Source of the DNA: an uncultured Prevotellaceae bacterium
Lineage (GTDB): Bacteria > Bacteroidota > Bacteroidia > Bacteroidales > Muribaculaceae
NCBI GenBank assembly: GCA_900318205.1
Contig: ONJS01000001.1
Location: forward strand, 1 to 64,000
Direction of reading: 5' to 3'
DNA: 64,000 bases
Shown here: piece by piece, positions 26,378 to 35,034 of the stretch
How positions within the stretch are numbered: the stretch's first letter is position 1
How the letters are laid out: every line of letters begins with the position of its first letter
The notes under the pieces: model-generated
What the model was told of the DNA's origin: nothing
Databases searched by the model: none
The model's input: the letters and a program-made list of their open reading frames with translations, nothing else
Translations under genes and position numbers: made by a program

Positions 26378-28741
26378 ATGAAGAAATTCTTTTTGACCTT
26401 CTCTCTCTTGGTATTTGCTTGTGTAGCAAATGCCAAGGATCCCAAGCCATGTCCGAGCGACTACTATGCCAATGCCCTGAACAAGAGCGACCAAGCGCTG
26501 CTCACGGCACTGTACAACATCATCACCAGCCACACCAACATCGGCTATGACGGCCTGTGGGACGCCTATGCGGACACCGATACCGATGAACGGGGCTATT
26601 ACATCGACATGTACAGCACTTACGACAAGTACACTTACAGCAACAAGTGCGGCAGCTACAGCGCCATCGGTGACTGCATCAACCGCGAGCACAGTGTCCC
26701 CAAGAGCTGGTGGGGAGGCAGCAAGCTGCCACAGTACAGCGACATCTTCAATATTGTACCTACCGACGGTTACGTCAACAACCAGCGCTCCAACTACCCC
26801 TACGGCGTGTGCGAGGGCGGTACCCGCCTGACCAATGGCCAGTATGTCGCCAAGGGGCGCAAGGGCACCAGCACACATGCCGGGTATTCTGGAGTCGTCT
26901 TTGAGCCCGACGACGAGTACAAGGGCGATTTCGCTCGTGCCTATTTCTACATGGCGGCATGCTACAACGATGTCATCAGCGGCTGGACCAAATCCGGCGG
27001 CAGCGCCTTCTTTGCGGGCAACAGCTATCCCGTGTTCACGACCTACGCCATCGGACTGCTGATGGAATGGCACCGACTGGACCCCGTGAGCGAGAAGGAG
27101 ACGACGCGCAACTGCTATGCTCACGCATGGCAGGGCAACCGCAACCCCTTCATCGACCATCCAGAGCTGGCAGAGCACATCTGGGGCAACAGGCAGGGTC
27201 AGCCGTGGACCGGCGACGGTACGGTAGTCACCACACCCGTCCTCACCCAGCCTGCCAACGGCGAGAACATCAACGTGGGCATCATCACCCTTGAGGATAA
27301 TAGCGTGAGCAAGACCATCACGGTCAAGGGCGCCAACCTGAGTGCAAACATTAACGTGACCGTCAGCGGCGAGAACTTCAGCGTCACGCCCACTACCCTA
27401 ACTGCCAACGCTGTGAACAATGGTACCACCATTACCGTGACCTATAGCGGAACGGCCGAGAGCGCCACGGGCACACTCACCATCTCCAGCAGCGAGGTCA
27501 GCCGAACCTGCAACCTCACGGCAGGCAAGCAGCAACCTGGCGAGGACCCCATCAACCCCGATGACCCCATCACGCCGACTGGTGACAGTGTTGTCGAGGA
27601 TTGGGAAGGCTGCGAGAGCGGCGGCTATTGGGTGAAAGAAGTGCAAGGTGCCGCCTTCAGGTGGTACTTCACCAATGCGGGTATTTTCGCACAGACCTAT
27701 GACCACTGGAACGGCAGTATCGGCTGCCGATTCGGCAAGACATCAACTTCTTCTATTGAGATGATTCAGGACGTCACCGGCACATCAGGCATCTCGTTCT
27801 ATGCCGCCACCTATGGCACAACCGAGGCCGACGCCACCATTCAAGTGCTCTACAGCACCGACGCTGGCTCCACCTGGACCCCGCTCACGGAGTTGGCACT
27901 GACTCACACGCTCACGCAATACACCTATGGCCTCAACGTGACCGACAACGTGCGCTTCAAATTCCAGCAGACGGCTGGCGCTCGCGTGAACATCGACGAC
28001 ATCGCTGTCTATGCCGCGCCACCCGTTCAACACGATCCACACATCTATTTCAGCGGCGCTATTGAGAGCTTGACTGCTGAACTTGACGGTGAATCTTCCA
28101 TCAGCGAAGTTACTGTCATCACCGAGGACAATGACCAGCCCGTGACGGTCACGGTGAACGAGAATTTCGAGTTAAGCCTTGACCAGCAAACGTGGGCAAC
28201 GACGCTCACACTCGATGCCAGTGGCGAGACTTTCTACGTGCGCTTGGCTGACACCAGCGAGGATGGTTTTTATGAAGGCACCATCACTGCCACCACGGGC
28301 GTAGTGACCGCCTATGCTGACGTGGAAGGCGAGGTAATGCCTCACGAAGTCCCGCCTTCGGTGCGCATCGGTGACGTGAACTGCGACGGCAAACTGAGCA
28401 TTTCCGATGTGACCACCCTCATCAATTACCTCTTGGGCGGCAACCCCGATCCTTTTGATGATGTGGCTGCCGATGTGAACGAGGACACCAAAATCAGTAT
28501 TAGTGACGTGACGGCACTCATCAGTTTACTGCTCAACGGCAGTCCTGCCCAGATAATGTGGAACGCCCTGCCTGATGTGGACGCCATCAAAGTCATCAAC
28601 CCGATGGGCGTAACGCTCGAAGTCTATGACCTCGACGCCAGTTTGGTAGCAAAGGTATCAGCCTCTGCCTCCATTCCCTTGTCCAAGGGCACCTACATCG
28701 TCACGAGCGACTCCCGCTCCCGTAAGGTCATCATCAAGTAA
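26378..28741 (+). CDS. Secreted endonuclease I family nuclease with dockerin-like domain and T9SS-like C-terminus
   Basis: This 787-residue paralogue of the preceding gene has a signal peptide (ending CVANAK) and an endonuclease I domain with INREHSVPKSWWGG (His105), FNIVPTDGYVNNQ and NRNPFIDHPELAEHIW. An Ig-like module, an EDWEGCESGGYW module, a second beta-sandwich (~555-660), dockerin repeats (~664-722) and a ~60-residue tail follow. The tail ends GTYIVTSDSRSRKVIIK, which resembles a type IX secretion sorting domain. The paralogue lacks this tail. It is predicted to act outside the cell on nucleic acids. Confidence 0.9.
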   Translation: MKKFFLTFSLLVFACVANAKDPKPCPSDYYANALNKSDQALLTALYNIITSHTNIGYDGLWDAYADTDTDERGYYIDMYSTYDKYTYSNKCGSYSAIGDCINREHSVPKSWWGGSKLPQYSDIFNIVPTDGYVNNQRSNYPYGVCEGGTRLTNGQYVAKGRKGTSTHAGYSGVVFEPDDEYKGDFARAYFYMAACYNDVISGWTKSGGSAFFAGNSYPVFTTYAIGLLMEWHRLDPVSEKETTRNCYAHAWQGNRNPFIDHPELAEHIWGNRQGQPWTGDGTVVTTPVLTQPANGENINVGIITLEDNSVSKTITVKGANLSANINVTVSGENFSVTPTTLTANAVNNGTTITVTYSGTAESATGTLTISSSEVSRTCNLTAGKQQPGEDPINPDDPITPTGDSVVEDWEGCESGGYWVKEVQGAAFRWYFTNAGIFAQTYDHWNGSIGCRFGKTSTSSIEMIQDVTGTSGISFYAATYGTTEADATIQVLYSTDAGSTWTPLTELALTHTLTQYTYGLNVTDNVRFKFQQTAGARVNIDDIAVYAAPPVQHDPHIYFSGAIESLTAELDGESSISEVTVITEDNDQPVTVTVNENFELSLDQQTWATTLTLDASGETFYVRLADTSEDGFYEGTITATTGVVTAYADVEGEVMPHEVPPSVRIGDVNCDGKLSISDVTTLINYLLGGNPDPFDDVAADVNEDTKISISDVTALISLLLNGSPAQIMWNALPDVDAIKVINPMGVTLEVYDLDASLVAKVSASASIPLSKGTYIVTSDSRSRKVIIK

Positions 28742-28786
28742 AGCAAGTGCAACGAATTAACGTGTTGATACTCAACCCATCCGCCC

Positions 28787-28812
28787 TGTAGAGACGCAAA
28801 ATTTTACGTCTC
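28787..28812. repeat. Palindromic element TGTA-GAGACGCAAA, copy 2
   Basis: GAGACGcAAA pairs with TTTaCGTCTC with one mismatch. It is preceded by TGTA, as is copy 1 at 22223; both share tgtagagacgcaaaat. It is intergenic, after the second nuclease gene. Confidence 0.65.
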
Positions 28813-28837
28813 CAGGGTTGCATCTTGGTAACTACAT

Positions 28838-28876
28838 CAAGCAGGACTGACGCCAAAATGGCATCAGCCCTGCTTG
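28838..28876. terminator. Stem-loop between the convergent nuclease and rpiB genes
   Basis: CAAGCAGG-a-CTGA-c-GCC pairs with GGC-a-TCAG-c-CCTGCTTG over 17 positions with two mismatches and an aaaat loop. It lies between two converging genes; the rest of 28742-28975 has no gene. Confidence 0.6.
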
Positions 28877-28975
28877 CTATAGCAGTCCCCCCTCAAGATT
28901 AATGCGGCAAAAGGGCGTTGATGATACCGATATAAGGTTGTAACTCAACCCGTTAGCAGACACAATTCTTCGCGC

Positions 28976-29434
28976 CTACTTCACGGGGATCTTGTCGATG
29001 CGGCGCTGGTGACGGCCACCCTCATAAGGTGTCGTCAGGAAGGCCTCGACCATAGCGATAGCCTCCTCGTCGGTAACGAAGCGGCCAGGCATAGCCAAGA
29101 CGTTGGCATCGTTGTGCTGACGGGCCAAACGTGCGACTGCCAGACGCCAGCACAGCGCTGAACGGATGCCCTGATGCTTGTTCAAGGTGATGTTGATACC
29201 CTCACCACTGCCACACACGGCGATGCCGGGATAGCACTCGCCCTGCTCTACAGCCAGAGCGCAGGGATGGGCAAAATCAGGATAGTCACAGCTGTCCTCG
29301 TTGTAGGTACCGAAGTCCTTGCAGGCAATACCCTGCCCTTCAAGCCAACGCTTCACGGCCTCTTTCACGGGAAATCCAGCATGGTCACTGCACAGTGCCA
29401 CAGGCACCCCAGGTTTCAAAATCGTATTCTCCAT
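28976..29434 (-). CDS. rpiB: Ribose-5-phosphate isomerase B
   Basis: The 152-residue protein has the RpiB/LacAB signature: CSDHAGFPVKE, the catalytic-loop VCGSGEGINITLNKH (catalytic Cys), and RLARQHNDANVLAMPGR. It interconverts ribose 5-phosphate and ribulose 5-phosphate in the pentose phosphate pathway. It lies 78 nt downstream of the valS stop, after a terminator. Confidence 0.95.
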   Translation of the reverse strand: MENTILKPGVPVALCSDHAGFPVKEAVKRWLEGQGIACKDFGTYNEDSCDYPDFAHPCALAVEQGECYPGIAVCGSGEGINITLNKHQGIRSALCWRLAVARLARQHNDANVLAMPGRFVTDEEAIAMVEAFLTTPYEGGRHQRRIDKIPVK

Positions 29435-29476
29435 ATCTATAAAATTTCACTAATCTCTAATCACTAATCACTAATC

Positions 29477-29508
29477 AAAAATTGCGCCCCGCAAGGGACG
29501 CAATTTTT
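29477..29508 (-). terminator. Terminator after valS
   Basis: The arms AAAAATTGCGCCCC (29477-29490) and GGGACGCAATTTTT (29495-29508) pair with one mismatch around a gcaa loop. On the minus strand the stem ends in TTTTT. It is 4 nt from the valS stop. Confidence 0.85.
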
Positions 29509-29512
29509 TACT

Positions 29513-32227
29513 TTACTTCTTCAATGCCTGGAGGGCTTGCTCCATCGTGGCAATCTTGCTCTCGGCATCGGCTTTCTTCTTACGCTCGTTGGCGACAACG
29601 GCCTCGGGGGCGTTGGCGACGAAGCGCTCGTTGCTCAGCTTCTTATCGACGCTGGCAAGGAAGCCGCGGGTGTACTCGAGGTCAGCCTCGAGTTTCTTGA
29701 TCTCCTCCTCGACATCGATGCTGCCGGCAACAGGCACGGCAAACTCGGCGGTGCCCACCATAAAGGCGGCTGCCGTGGGATCCTTCTCGGTCACGGCCTC
29801 GATCTTCTCGAGTCCGGCGAGCTTGATGATGATGGCCTCCAGCGGGTTGTTCAAGCCACCGACGGCCTGCAGCGTCAACTGCTCCTTGTTGGGCAGGTTC
29901 TTCTGCTTGCGGACGTTACGCACGCCACCCACGATCTCCTTGACATCGGCCATAGCCTTGAGCAGTGCCTGGTCGGCCTGTTCGGGCTCGGGGATGCGGG
30001 CATACATGATGCTCTCGCCATCCTTGCGCTCGTCGAGGTGCTGCCACAGCTCCTCGGTGATAAACGGCATGAACGGATGCAGCAGACGCAGCAACATGTC
30101 GAAGAACTCGAGCGTGGCCTTCATCGTGGCACGATCCATCGGCTGACCGAAGGCGGGCTTCACGGCCTCGAGATACCAAGCCGAGAACTCTTCCCAGAAC
30201 AGACGGTAGAGCACCATCATAGCGTCGCTCAGGCGGAACTTCGAGAAGTGATCCTTGACGGTTGCCAAGGCATCGTTGAGCTGATGACGGAACCACTCTA
30301 CAGCCTGGCGGCTGGCCTCGGGCTGTTCGACATCGGCTACCTCCCAGCCCTTGACGAGACGGAAAGCGTTCCAGATCTTGTTGTTGAAGTTACGGCCCTG
30401 CTCACACAATGAGTCATCATACAGGATGTCGTTGCCGGCGGGAGCAGCCAGCATCAGACCCATGCGCACACCGTCGGCACCGAAATGCTCGATGAGCTTC
30501 AGCGGGTCGGGCGAATTACCGAGCGACTTGGACATCTTGCGGCCCAACTTGTCGCGCACAACGCCAGTGAAATAGACGTTGCGGAAGGGCAGGTCACCCA
30601 TGTATTCATAACCCGCCATGATCATACGTGCTACCCAGAAGAAGATGATGTCCGGAGCGGTCACCAGGTCATTGGTGGGATAGTAGTACTTGATCTCCTC
30701 GTTGCCGGGGTTGTTGATGCCGTCGAACAGCGAGATGGGCCACAGCCATGAGCTGAACCACGTGTCGAGGGCGTCCTCGTCGTGGCGCAACTGGCTGGCC
30801 TCAATATTCTCGTAGCCGGGGATCTTGCGGGCCTTCTCAAGGGCCTCTTCCTCGTTCAGGGCAACTACATAAACTTCCTTCTCCTCGTCATCGGTGGGCA
30901 GGAAGTAGGCGGGAATGCGGTGTCCCCACCACAACTGACGCGAGATGCACCAGTCCTGGATGCCCTCGAGCCATACCTTGTAAATGTTTTTATACTTGGA
31001 GGGGTGGAACTTGAGTTCGTCGTTCATCACACAGGGCAGAGCGATTTCGGCAAAGTGCTTCATCTTCAAGAACCACTGCATACACAGGCGCGGCTCTACG
31101 GCGGTGTCGCTGTTGCGCTCGCTGTAGCCCACCTTGTTGTCATAGTCCTCGATCTTCTCCACCAGACCGGCATTCTTCAAATCCACAACAATCACCTTGC
31201 GGCACTCCATGCGGTCCATGCCGACGTACAGCGGCGACTGCTCGCTGATGGTGGCATCGGCATTGAAGATGTCGATGGTTTCCAGGTTGTGGGTCTTACC
31301 CAGGATGTAGTCGTTGGGGTCGTGTGCGGGGGTCACCTTCAAGCAACCGGTACCGAACTCTATCTCGACATAACGGTCCTCAATCACGTTGATGACACGG
31401 CCCACCAGAGGAACAATGACCTTGCGGCCCTTGAGCCACTGGTTCTTGGGATCTTTGGGGTTGATACACATGGCGGTATCGCCCATGATGGTCTCGGGAC
31501 GTGTGGTGGCAACGACGGCATAGTAGCCCTTCTCATCCTTGTGGATGATGTTGCCCTCGGCACGCAGCTGCTCCTCGTTCTCGAGGGTCTGCAGACCGTC
31601 CACATAGTACTTGAGGTAATACAGGTGGCTCTTCTCCTCCTTATAGATAACCTCCTCGTTGCTCAAGGCTGTCTGGGCCTTGGGGTCCCAGTTCACCATG
31701 CGCAGACCACGGTAGATGTAGCCCTTGTCATAGAGGTCCACAAAGACCTTCAACACGCTCTTGCTGCGCGTCTCGTCCATCGTGAAGGCGGTGCGGCTCC
31801 AGTCACAGGAAGCGCCCAGTTTGCGCAACTGCTGCAGGATAATGCCGCCGTGCTCATGCGTCCAGTCCCAAGCATGCTTGAGGAACTCGTTGCGCGTGAG
31901 GTCACGCTTGCGGATACCCTGCTCGGCAAGGCGTTTCACCACCTTGGCCTCAGTAGCGATGGATGCGTGGTCGGTTCCGGGCACCCACAGGGCGTTCTTG
32001 CCCTCCATGCGCGCGCGGCGGATGAGGATGTCCTGGATAGTGTTGTTGAGCATGTGGCCCATGTGCAGCACACCCGTCACATTGGGGGGCGGAATCACGA
32101 TGCAATAGGGTTCACGCTCATCGGGCACGCTCTTGAACAGCTCGTGCGATTCCCAATACTTATACCACTTGTCCTCGACCTCTTTAGGGTCGTATTTCGT
32201 AGCCAGTGTATTCTCTTTCTCGCTCAT
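29513..32227 (-). CDS. valS: Valyl-tRNA synthetase
   Basis: The 904-residue class I synthetase carries the HIGH-type motif [15 protein letters not shown] (HMGH 55-58), KMSKS in [11 protein letters not shown] (~562), editing (CP1) domain motifs such as [12 protein letters not shown], and a C-terminal coiled-coil arm. It charges tRNA-Val and edits mischarged threonine. A canonical promoter (32271-32301) and a terminator at 29477 bound a single-gene unit. Confidence 0.97.
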   Translation of the reverse strand: MSEKENTLATKYDPKEVEDKWYKYWESHELFKSVPDEREPYCIVIPPPNVTGVLHMGHMLNNTIQDILIRRARMEGKNALWVPGTDHASIATEAKVVKRLAEQGIRKRDLTRNEFLKHAWDWTHEHGGIILQQLRKLGASCDWSRTAFTMDETRSKSVLKVFVDLYDKGYIYRGLRMVNWDPKAQTALSNEEVIYKEEKSHLYYLKYYVDGLQTLENEEQLRAEGNIIHKDEKGYYAVVATTRPETIMGDTAMCINPKDPKNQWLKGRKVIVPLVGRVINVIEDRYVEIEFGTGCLKVTPAHDPNDYILGKTHNLETIDIFNADATISEQSPLYVGMDRMECRKVIVVDLKNAGLVEKIEDYDNKVGYSERNSDTAVEPRLCMQWFLKMKHFAEIALPCVMNDELKFHPSKYKNIYKVWLEGIQDWCISRQLWWGHRIPAYFLPTDDEEKEVYVVALNEEEALEKARKIPGYENIEASQLRHDEDALDTWFSSWLWPISLFDGINNPGNEEIKYYYPTNDLVTAPDIIFFWVARMIMAGYEYMGDLPFRNVYFTGVVRDKLGRKMSKSLGNSPDPLKLIEHFGADGVRMGLMLAAPAGNDILYDDSLCEQGRNFNNKIWNAFRLVKGWEVADVEQPEASRQAVEWFRHQLNDALATVKDHFSKFRLSDAMMVLYRLFWEEFSAWYLEAVKPAFGQPMDRATMKATLEFFDMLLRLLHPFMPFITEELWQHLDERKDGESIMYARIPEPEQADQALLKAMADVKEIVGGVRNVRKQKNLPNKEQLTLQAVGGLNNPLEAIIIKLAGLEKIEAVTEKDPTAAAFMVGTAEFAVPVAGSIDVEEEIKKLEADLEYTRGFLASVDKKLSNERFVANAPEAVVANERKKKADAESKIATMEQALQALKK

Positions 32228-32270
32228 TGTTTTTGGTTATATTATTACAGTTCTAATCTCATTTAAATGG

Positions 32271-32301
32271 CAAAGGTACTAAAAAACCACCAAACTGCAA
32301 A
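32271..32301 (-). promoter_or_regulatory. valS promoter, Bacteroidetes type
   Basis: The minus strand has TTTG (32301-32298), 19 bp, then TACCTTTG (32278-32271): a perfect -33/-7 match. The predicted start is near 32264, giving a ~37-nt 5' UTR. Confidence 0.85.
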
Positions 32302-32684
32302 ACAGCTTAGCGGTTTTTACTATTTAACTTCAATAGACAGCGGGTGAATTGCCTGAGGAACAAATCAGCCGCTTATGAGTTGAGGTGATGTTGGAATGGT
32401 TGTTTTTCGGTTGAAAATAGGATTTCTCTCACTGGCAGAATTATAGCGAAAAAACGAAAAATGGCCTGCATTTGATGGTTATCTTTGTTGGCTAAATATT
32501 TGGTTTTCAAATATTCGAAAAAGAAAAAGGCCATTTGAGGGTCATTCGGATTTTAGCGCCAATTCTGAGAGGGCAAGAAGCGTCGATTTCATCACTCATG
32601 ACATCAGGAAACAGCCAAAACTGACGACTGAAAACTAACAACTGAAAACCGACAACTGAAAACTGACAACTGAAAACTATTTCG
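32302..32684. other. Intergenic region between valS and the MarC-family gene
   Basis: No gene is supported. At 32620-32680 a degenerate tandem spacer made of aactgaaaac/aactgacaac units runs to the -7 box of the downstream promoter. A stray TATCTTTG (32480-32487) also matches the -7 consensus. Confidence 0.5.
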
Positions 32685-32692
32685 TACCTTTG
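32685..32692 (+). promoter_or_regulatory. -7 box of the marC-like gene promoter
   Basis: TACCTTTG matches TAnnTTTG perfectly, 26 bp upstream of the ATG at 32718. Upstream is the aactgaaaac-type repeat rather than a TTTG. Confidence 0.65.
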
Positions 32693-32717
32693 CAGCGTAA
32701 TAACAAAACCTCCGATT

Positions 32718-33296
32718 ATGGGAACAATCAACTTTACACAGATTCTGAGTGCAACACTGGTATTGCTGAGTATTATCGACATCGTGGGCTCGATACCCAT
32801 CATCCTGCAGTTGAGGGAAAAGGGGCGACATGTGGATGCCGTTAAAGCCACCCTCTACTCTACCCTGCTGATGGTGGGCTTCTACTATGGCGGCCATTGG
32901 TTGCTGCGCATCTTCAACTGCGATATCCATTCGTTTGCCACGGCAGGCGGTTTCCTGATGTTCCTGATGGCACTGGAAATGATCCTTGACGTAGAGATTT
33001 TCAAGAACAACACGCCCAACAAGGGTGCCACCATGGTGCCGATGGTGTTCCCACTGATTGCGGGCGCCGGCGTGCTGACGACGCTCATCTCGCTCAAGGC
33101 GATGTATGACGATGTGAACATCTTCATCGGACTGGCCATCAACATGGTATGGGTCTTCCTGGTCATCAAGAGCACCGGCAAAATCCAGAAACTGCTGGGC
33201 GAGGGCGGCATGATGTTCTCGCGCAAGTTCTTCGGCATCATCCTCCTGGCCATGAGCGTGAAGATGATGACTGAGAACATTGCCCATTTGTTCTAA
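32718..33296 (+). CDS. MarC family integral membrane protein
   Basis: The 192-residue protein has about six hydrophobic helices and MarC-family features: IDIVGSIPIILQL near the N-terminus, GGFLMFLMALEMIL, and the central MVFPLIAGAGVLTTLISLK. MarC/UPF0056 proteins sit in the inner membrane. Their transported substrate is unknown despite the old multiple-antibiotic-resistance name. It is a single gene with its own promoter and a terminator. Confidence 0.9.
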   Translation: MGTINFTQILSATLVLLSIIDIVGSIPIILQLREKGRHVDAVKATLYSTLLMVGFYYGGHWLLRIFNCDIHSFATAGGFLMFLMALEMILDVEIFKNNTPNKGATMVPMVFPLIAGAGVLTTLISLKAMYDDVNIFIGLAINMVWVFLVIKSTGKIQKLLGEGGMMFSRKFFGIILLAMSVKMMTENIAHLF

Positions 33297-33352
33297 CAAA
33301 TGAGCGATGTTGATTAGGGATTAGGGATTAGAGATTAGTGAACAATACAAGA

Positions 33353-33384
33353 CGACAGCCGTCCCGTGAGTGGGGCGGCTGTCG
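33353..33384. terminator. Bidirectional terminator between marC-like and GHL10 genes
   Basis: CGACAGCCGtCCC (33353-33365) pairs with GGGcGGCTGTCG (33373-33384) around a small loop, between two converging genes. Confidence 0.75.
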
Positions 33385-33432
33385 CTTATACTAAATGTTG
33401 TCAAAAATAGTCCTTTTATTGTCTGGATTAGA

Positions 33433-34944
33433 TTATTTCCAGGCGGGGTCGCTCTCGTTCCAGCAGCGGTCGAGGGCGGTGACGGCATATTGCCACTTGC
33501 CTTTACCCTCGTCAGGCAGCACGAAGCTCGTCTCGCCAGTGATGGCGAGGATGTTATCGGCATTATCGAGACTGCCTTTCTTGCCCTTGGGGAAGCGATA
33601 AATGACGTAGCGCACGGCCTGCTGCATCAGGTCGTCGGTCTTATGTGCCCGCCAAACAAGGCATTTCTTGCCGCCCACTTTCTTGATATTGAGGTCCTGC
33701 ACACGGTGAGGCTTCTCGTTGTCCAACCAGGTATAGGCAGGAATGAGCGCAGGACGGCAAGTCTGCTTGCTCTCCAATGAGTCAAGCACACCCTTGAAGT
33801 TGCTCGTGATGCTATAACCGGGCCACCAGGTCACGCCATGCACGTCGTCCATGGCACGTTGCAGCCTCATCTTGTGGTCAAGCTGAGTGGGATTGGTGGG
33901 GTCGCCACCCTCATCGGCGATGTCCTGATGAGACATCACGTTGTTGACGGCCTGACCGTAATACATGTGGCGGCCGTTGGCATGGTCGTTCCACCAGTGC
34001 ATCAACACGAGATCGCTGGCGCGCTCGTGCTCCAGTTCCCAATAGAGCTGAGGCACCATATAGTCCACCCACCCCTCGGCGGTCCACTTGGGGCAGTCGG
34101 CATAGAGCGCGTCATAGCACTGCAGACCGTTGGTCTCGCTGCCGTCGGGATCATTGGCCTTGTTACGCCAGATGCCGAAGGGGCTGATGCCGAAGCGCAC
34201 CCAGGGCTTCACCTCCATGATGGTATTGTGCAACTGCTCGATGAGCAAATCGACATTGTGGCGGCGCCAGTCATTCTTGTCCCACCCGATGCCATATTCG
34301 TTATAGGATGTCGTGTCGGGGAACTCTGCGCCCGCAACAGGATAGGGATAAAAATAGTCATCCATGTGCAGAGCGTCGATGTCATAGCGCGTGAGGATGT
34401 CCCTGACCACCGTATCGATAAAGTCACGGCTCTCGGGCAGGCCTGGGTCAAAATACAGCTTGCCGTCGGCATACTTCAGGAACCACTCGGGATGCTCATA
34501 ATAGATGTGACCGGGTGCGGGCTTGTCTTCCTCGCTGCTGGTCACGCGATAGGGGTTAATCCACGCGTGGAGTTCCATACCGCGCTTGTGCGACTCATCA
34601 ATCATGAACTGCAACGGGTCCCACACGGGATTGGGTGCTTTGCCCGGCTCACCCGTGAGCCATCGGGTCCAAGGCTCCAGGTCGCTCTTGTAGGCGGCGT
34701 CGGCCTGCGGACGGATTTGCCAGATGATGGCGTTACAGTTGGCACGCTGCAGCAGGTCAAGTTGTTCAACGAGGTACTTACGGGTCTGCTCGGGCGTCAT
34801 CTGGGCATACTGCTTCTGCCCGATGATGTGCATCCACGCCCCACGGAACTCATGCTTGGGCATACGCGGCCCAGCATTGTCCTGAGCCGTTACACAACTG
34901 GCCAATCCCATAACCAGCATCACAAGAAATAAAATCCTTTTCAT
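33433..34944 (-). CDS. GHL10 (DUF187/YngK-type) glycoside hydrolase-like lipoprotein
   Basis: The protein has 503 residues from ATG 34944 (MKRILFLVM); an upstream start at 34968 only adds MITEKKVY. A lipobox GLASC marks it as a lipoprotein. The GHL10 domain starts at EFRGAWMHI and includes IIWQIRPQADA, GMELHAWINPYRV and DALHMDDYFYPYP (putative acidic residues). Family members hydrolyse peptidoglycan-derived or other glycans (YngK/DigH-like). A second small beta-domain at the end starts near GVLDSLES. It is not in the same unit as the preceding lipoprotein, from which a terminator separates it. Confidence 0.88.
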   Translation of the reverse strand: MKRILFLVMLVMGLASCVTAQDNAGPRMPKHEFRGAWMHIIGQKQYAQMTPEQTRKYLVEQLDLLQRANCNAIIWQIRPQADAAYKSDLEPWTRWLTGEPGKAPNPVWDPLQFMIDESHKRGMELHAWINPYRVTSSEEDKPAPGHIYYEHPEWFLKYADGKLYFDPGLPESRDFIDTVVRDILTRYDIDALHMDDYFYPYPVAGAEFPDTTSYNEYGIGWDKNDWRRHNVDLLIEQLHNTIMEVKPWVRFGISPFGIWRNKANDPDGSETNGLQCYDALYADCPKWTAEGWVDYMVPQLYWELEHERASDLVLMHWWNDHANGRHMYYGQAVNNVMSHQDIADEGGDPTNPTQLDHKMRLQRAMDDVHGVTWWPGYSITSNFKGVLDSLESKQTCRPALIPAYTWLDNEKPHRVQDLNIKKVGGKKCLVWRAHKTDDLMQQAVRYVIYRFPKGKKGSLDNADNILAITGETSFVLPDEGKGKWQYAVTALDRCWNESDPAWK

Positions 34945-34971
34945 ATATACCTTCTTTTCAGTTATCATATA

Positions 34972-35007
34972 AAAACCTAATAGCCACTAGCTGGCAGCTA
35001 ATGGCTA
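34972..35007 (-). terminator. Terminator closing the EEP-lipoprotein unit
   Basis: TAGCCA-c-TAGCT pairs with AGCTA-a-TGGCTA (34981-35007). On the minus strand the stem is followed by TTAGGTTTTTAT, 28 nt beyond the lipoprotein stop. Confidence 0.55.
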
Positions 35008-35034
35008 AAGGTAAAAAGCTAATCGCTATAAAAT

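Noticed and set aside
30782..32266. A 494-codon open frame antisense to valS
   Set aside because: The valS gene on the other strand is unmistakable; the antisense product is a Leu/Val/His-rich artefact.
33838..34932. A 364-codon open frame antisense to the GHL10 gene
   Set aside because: The sense frame has a lipobox and GHL10 motifs; the antisense product shows no domain.
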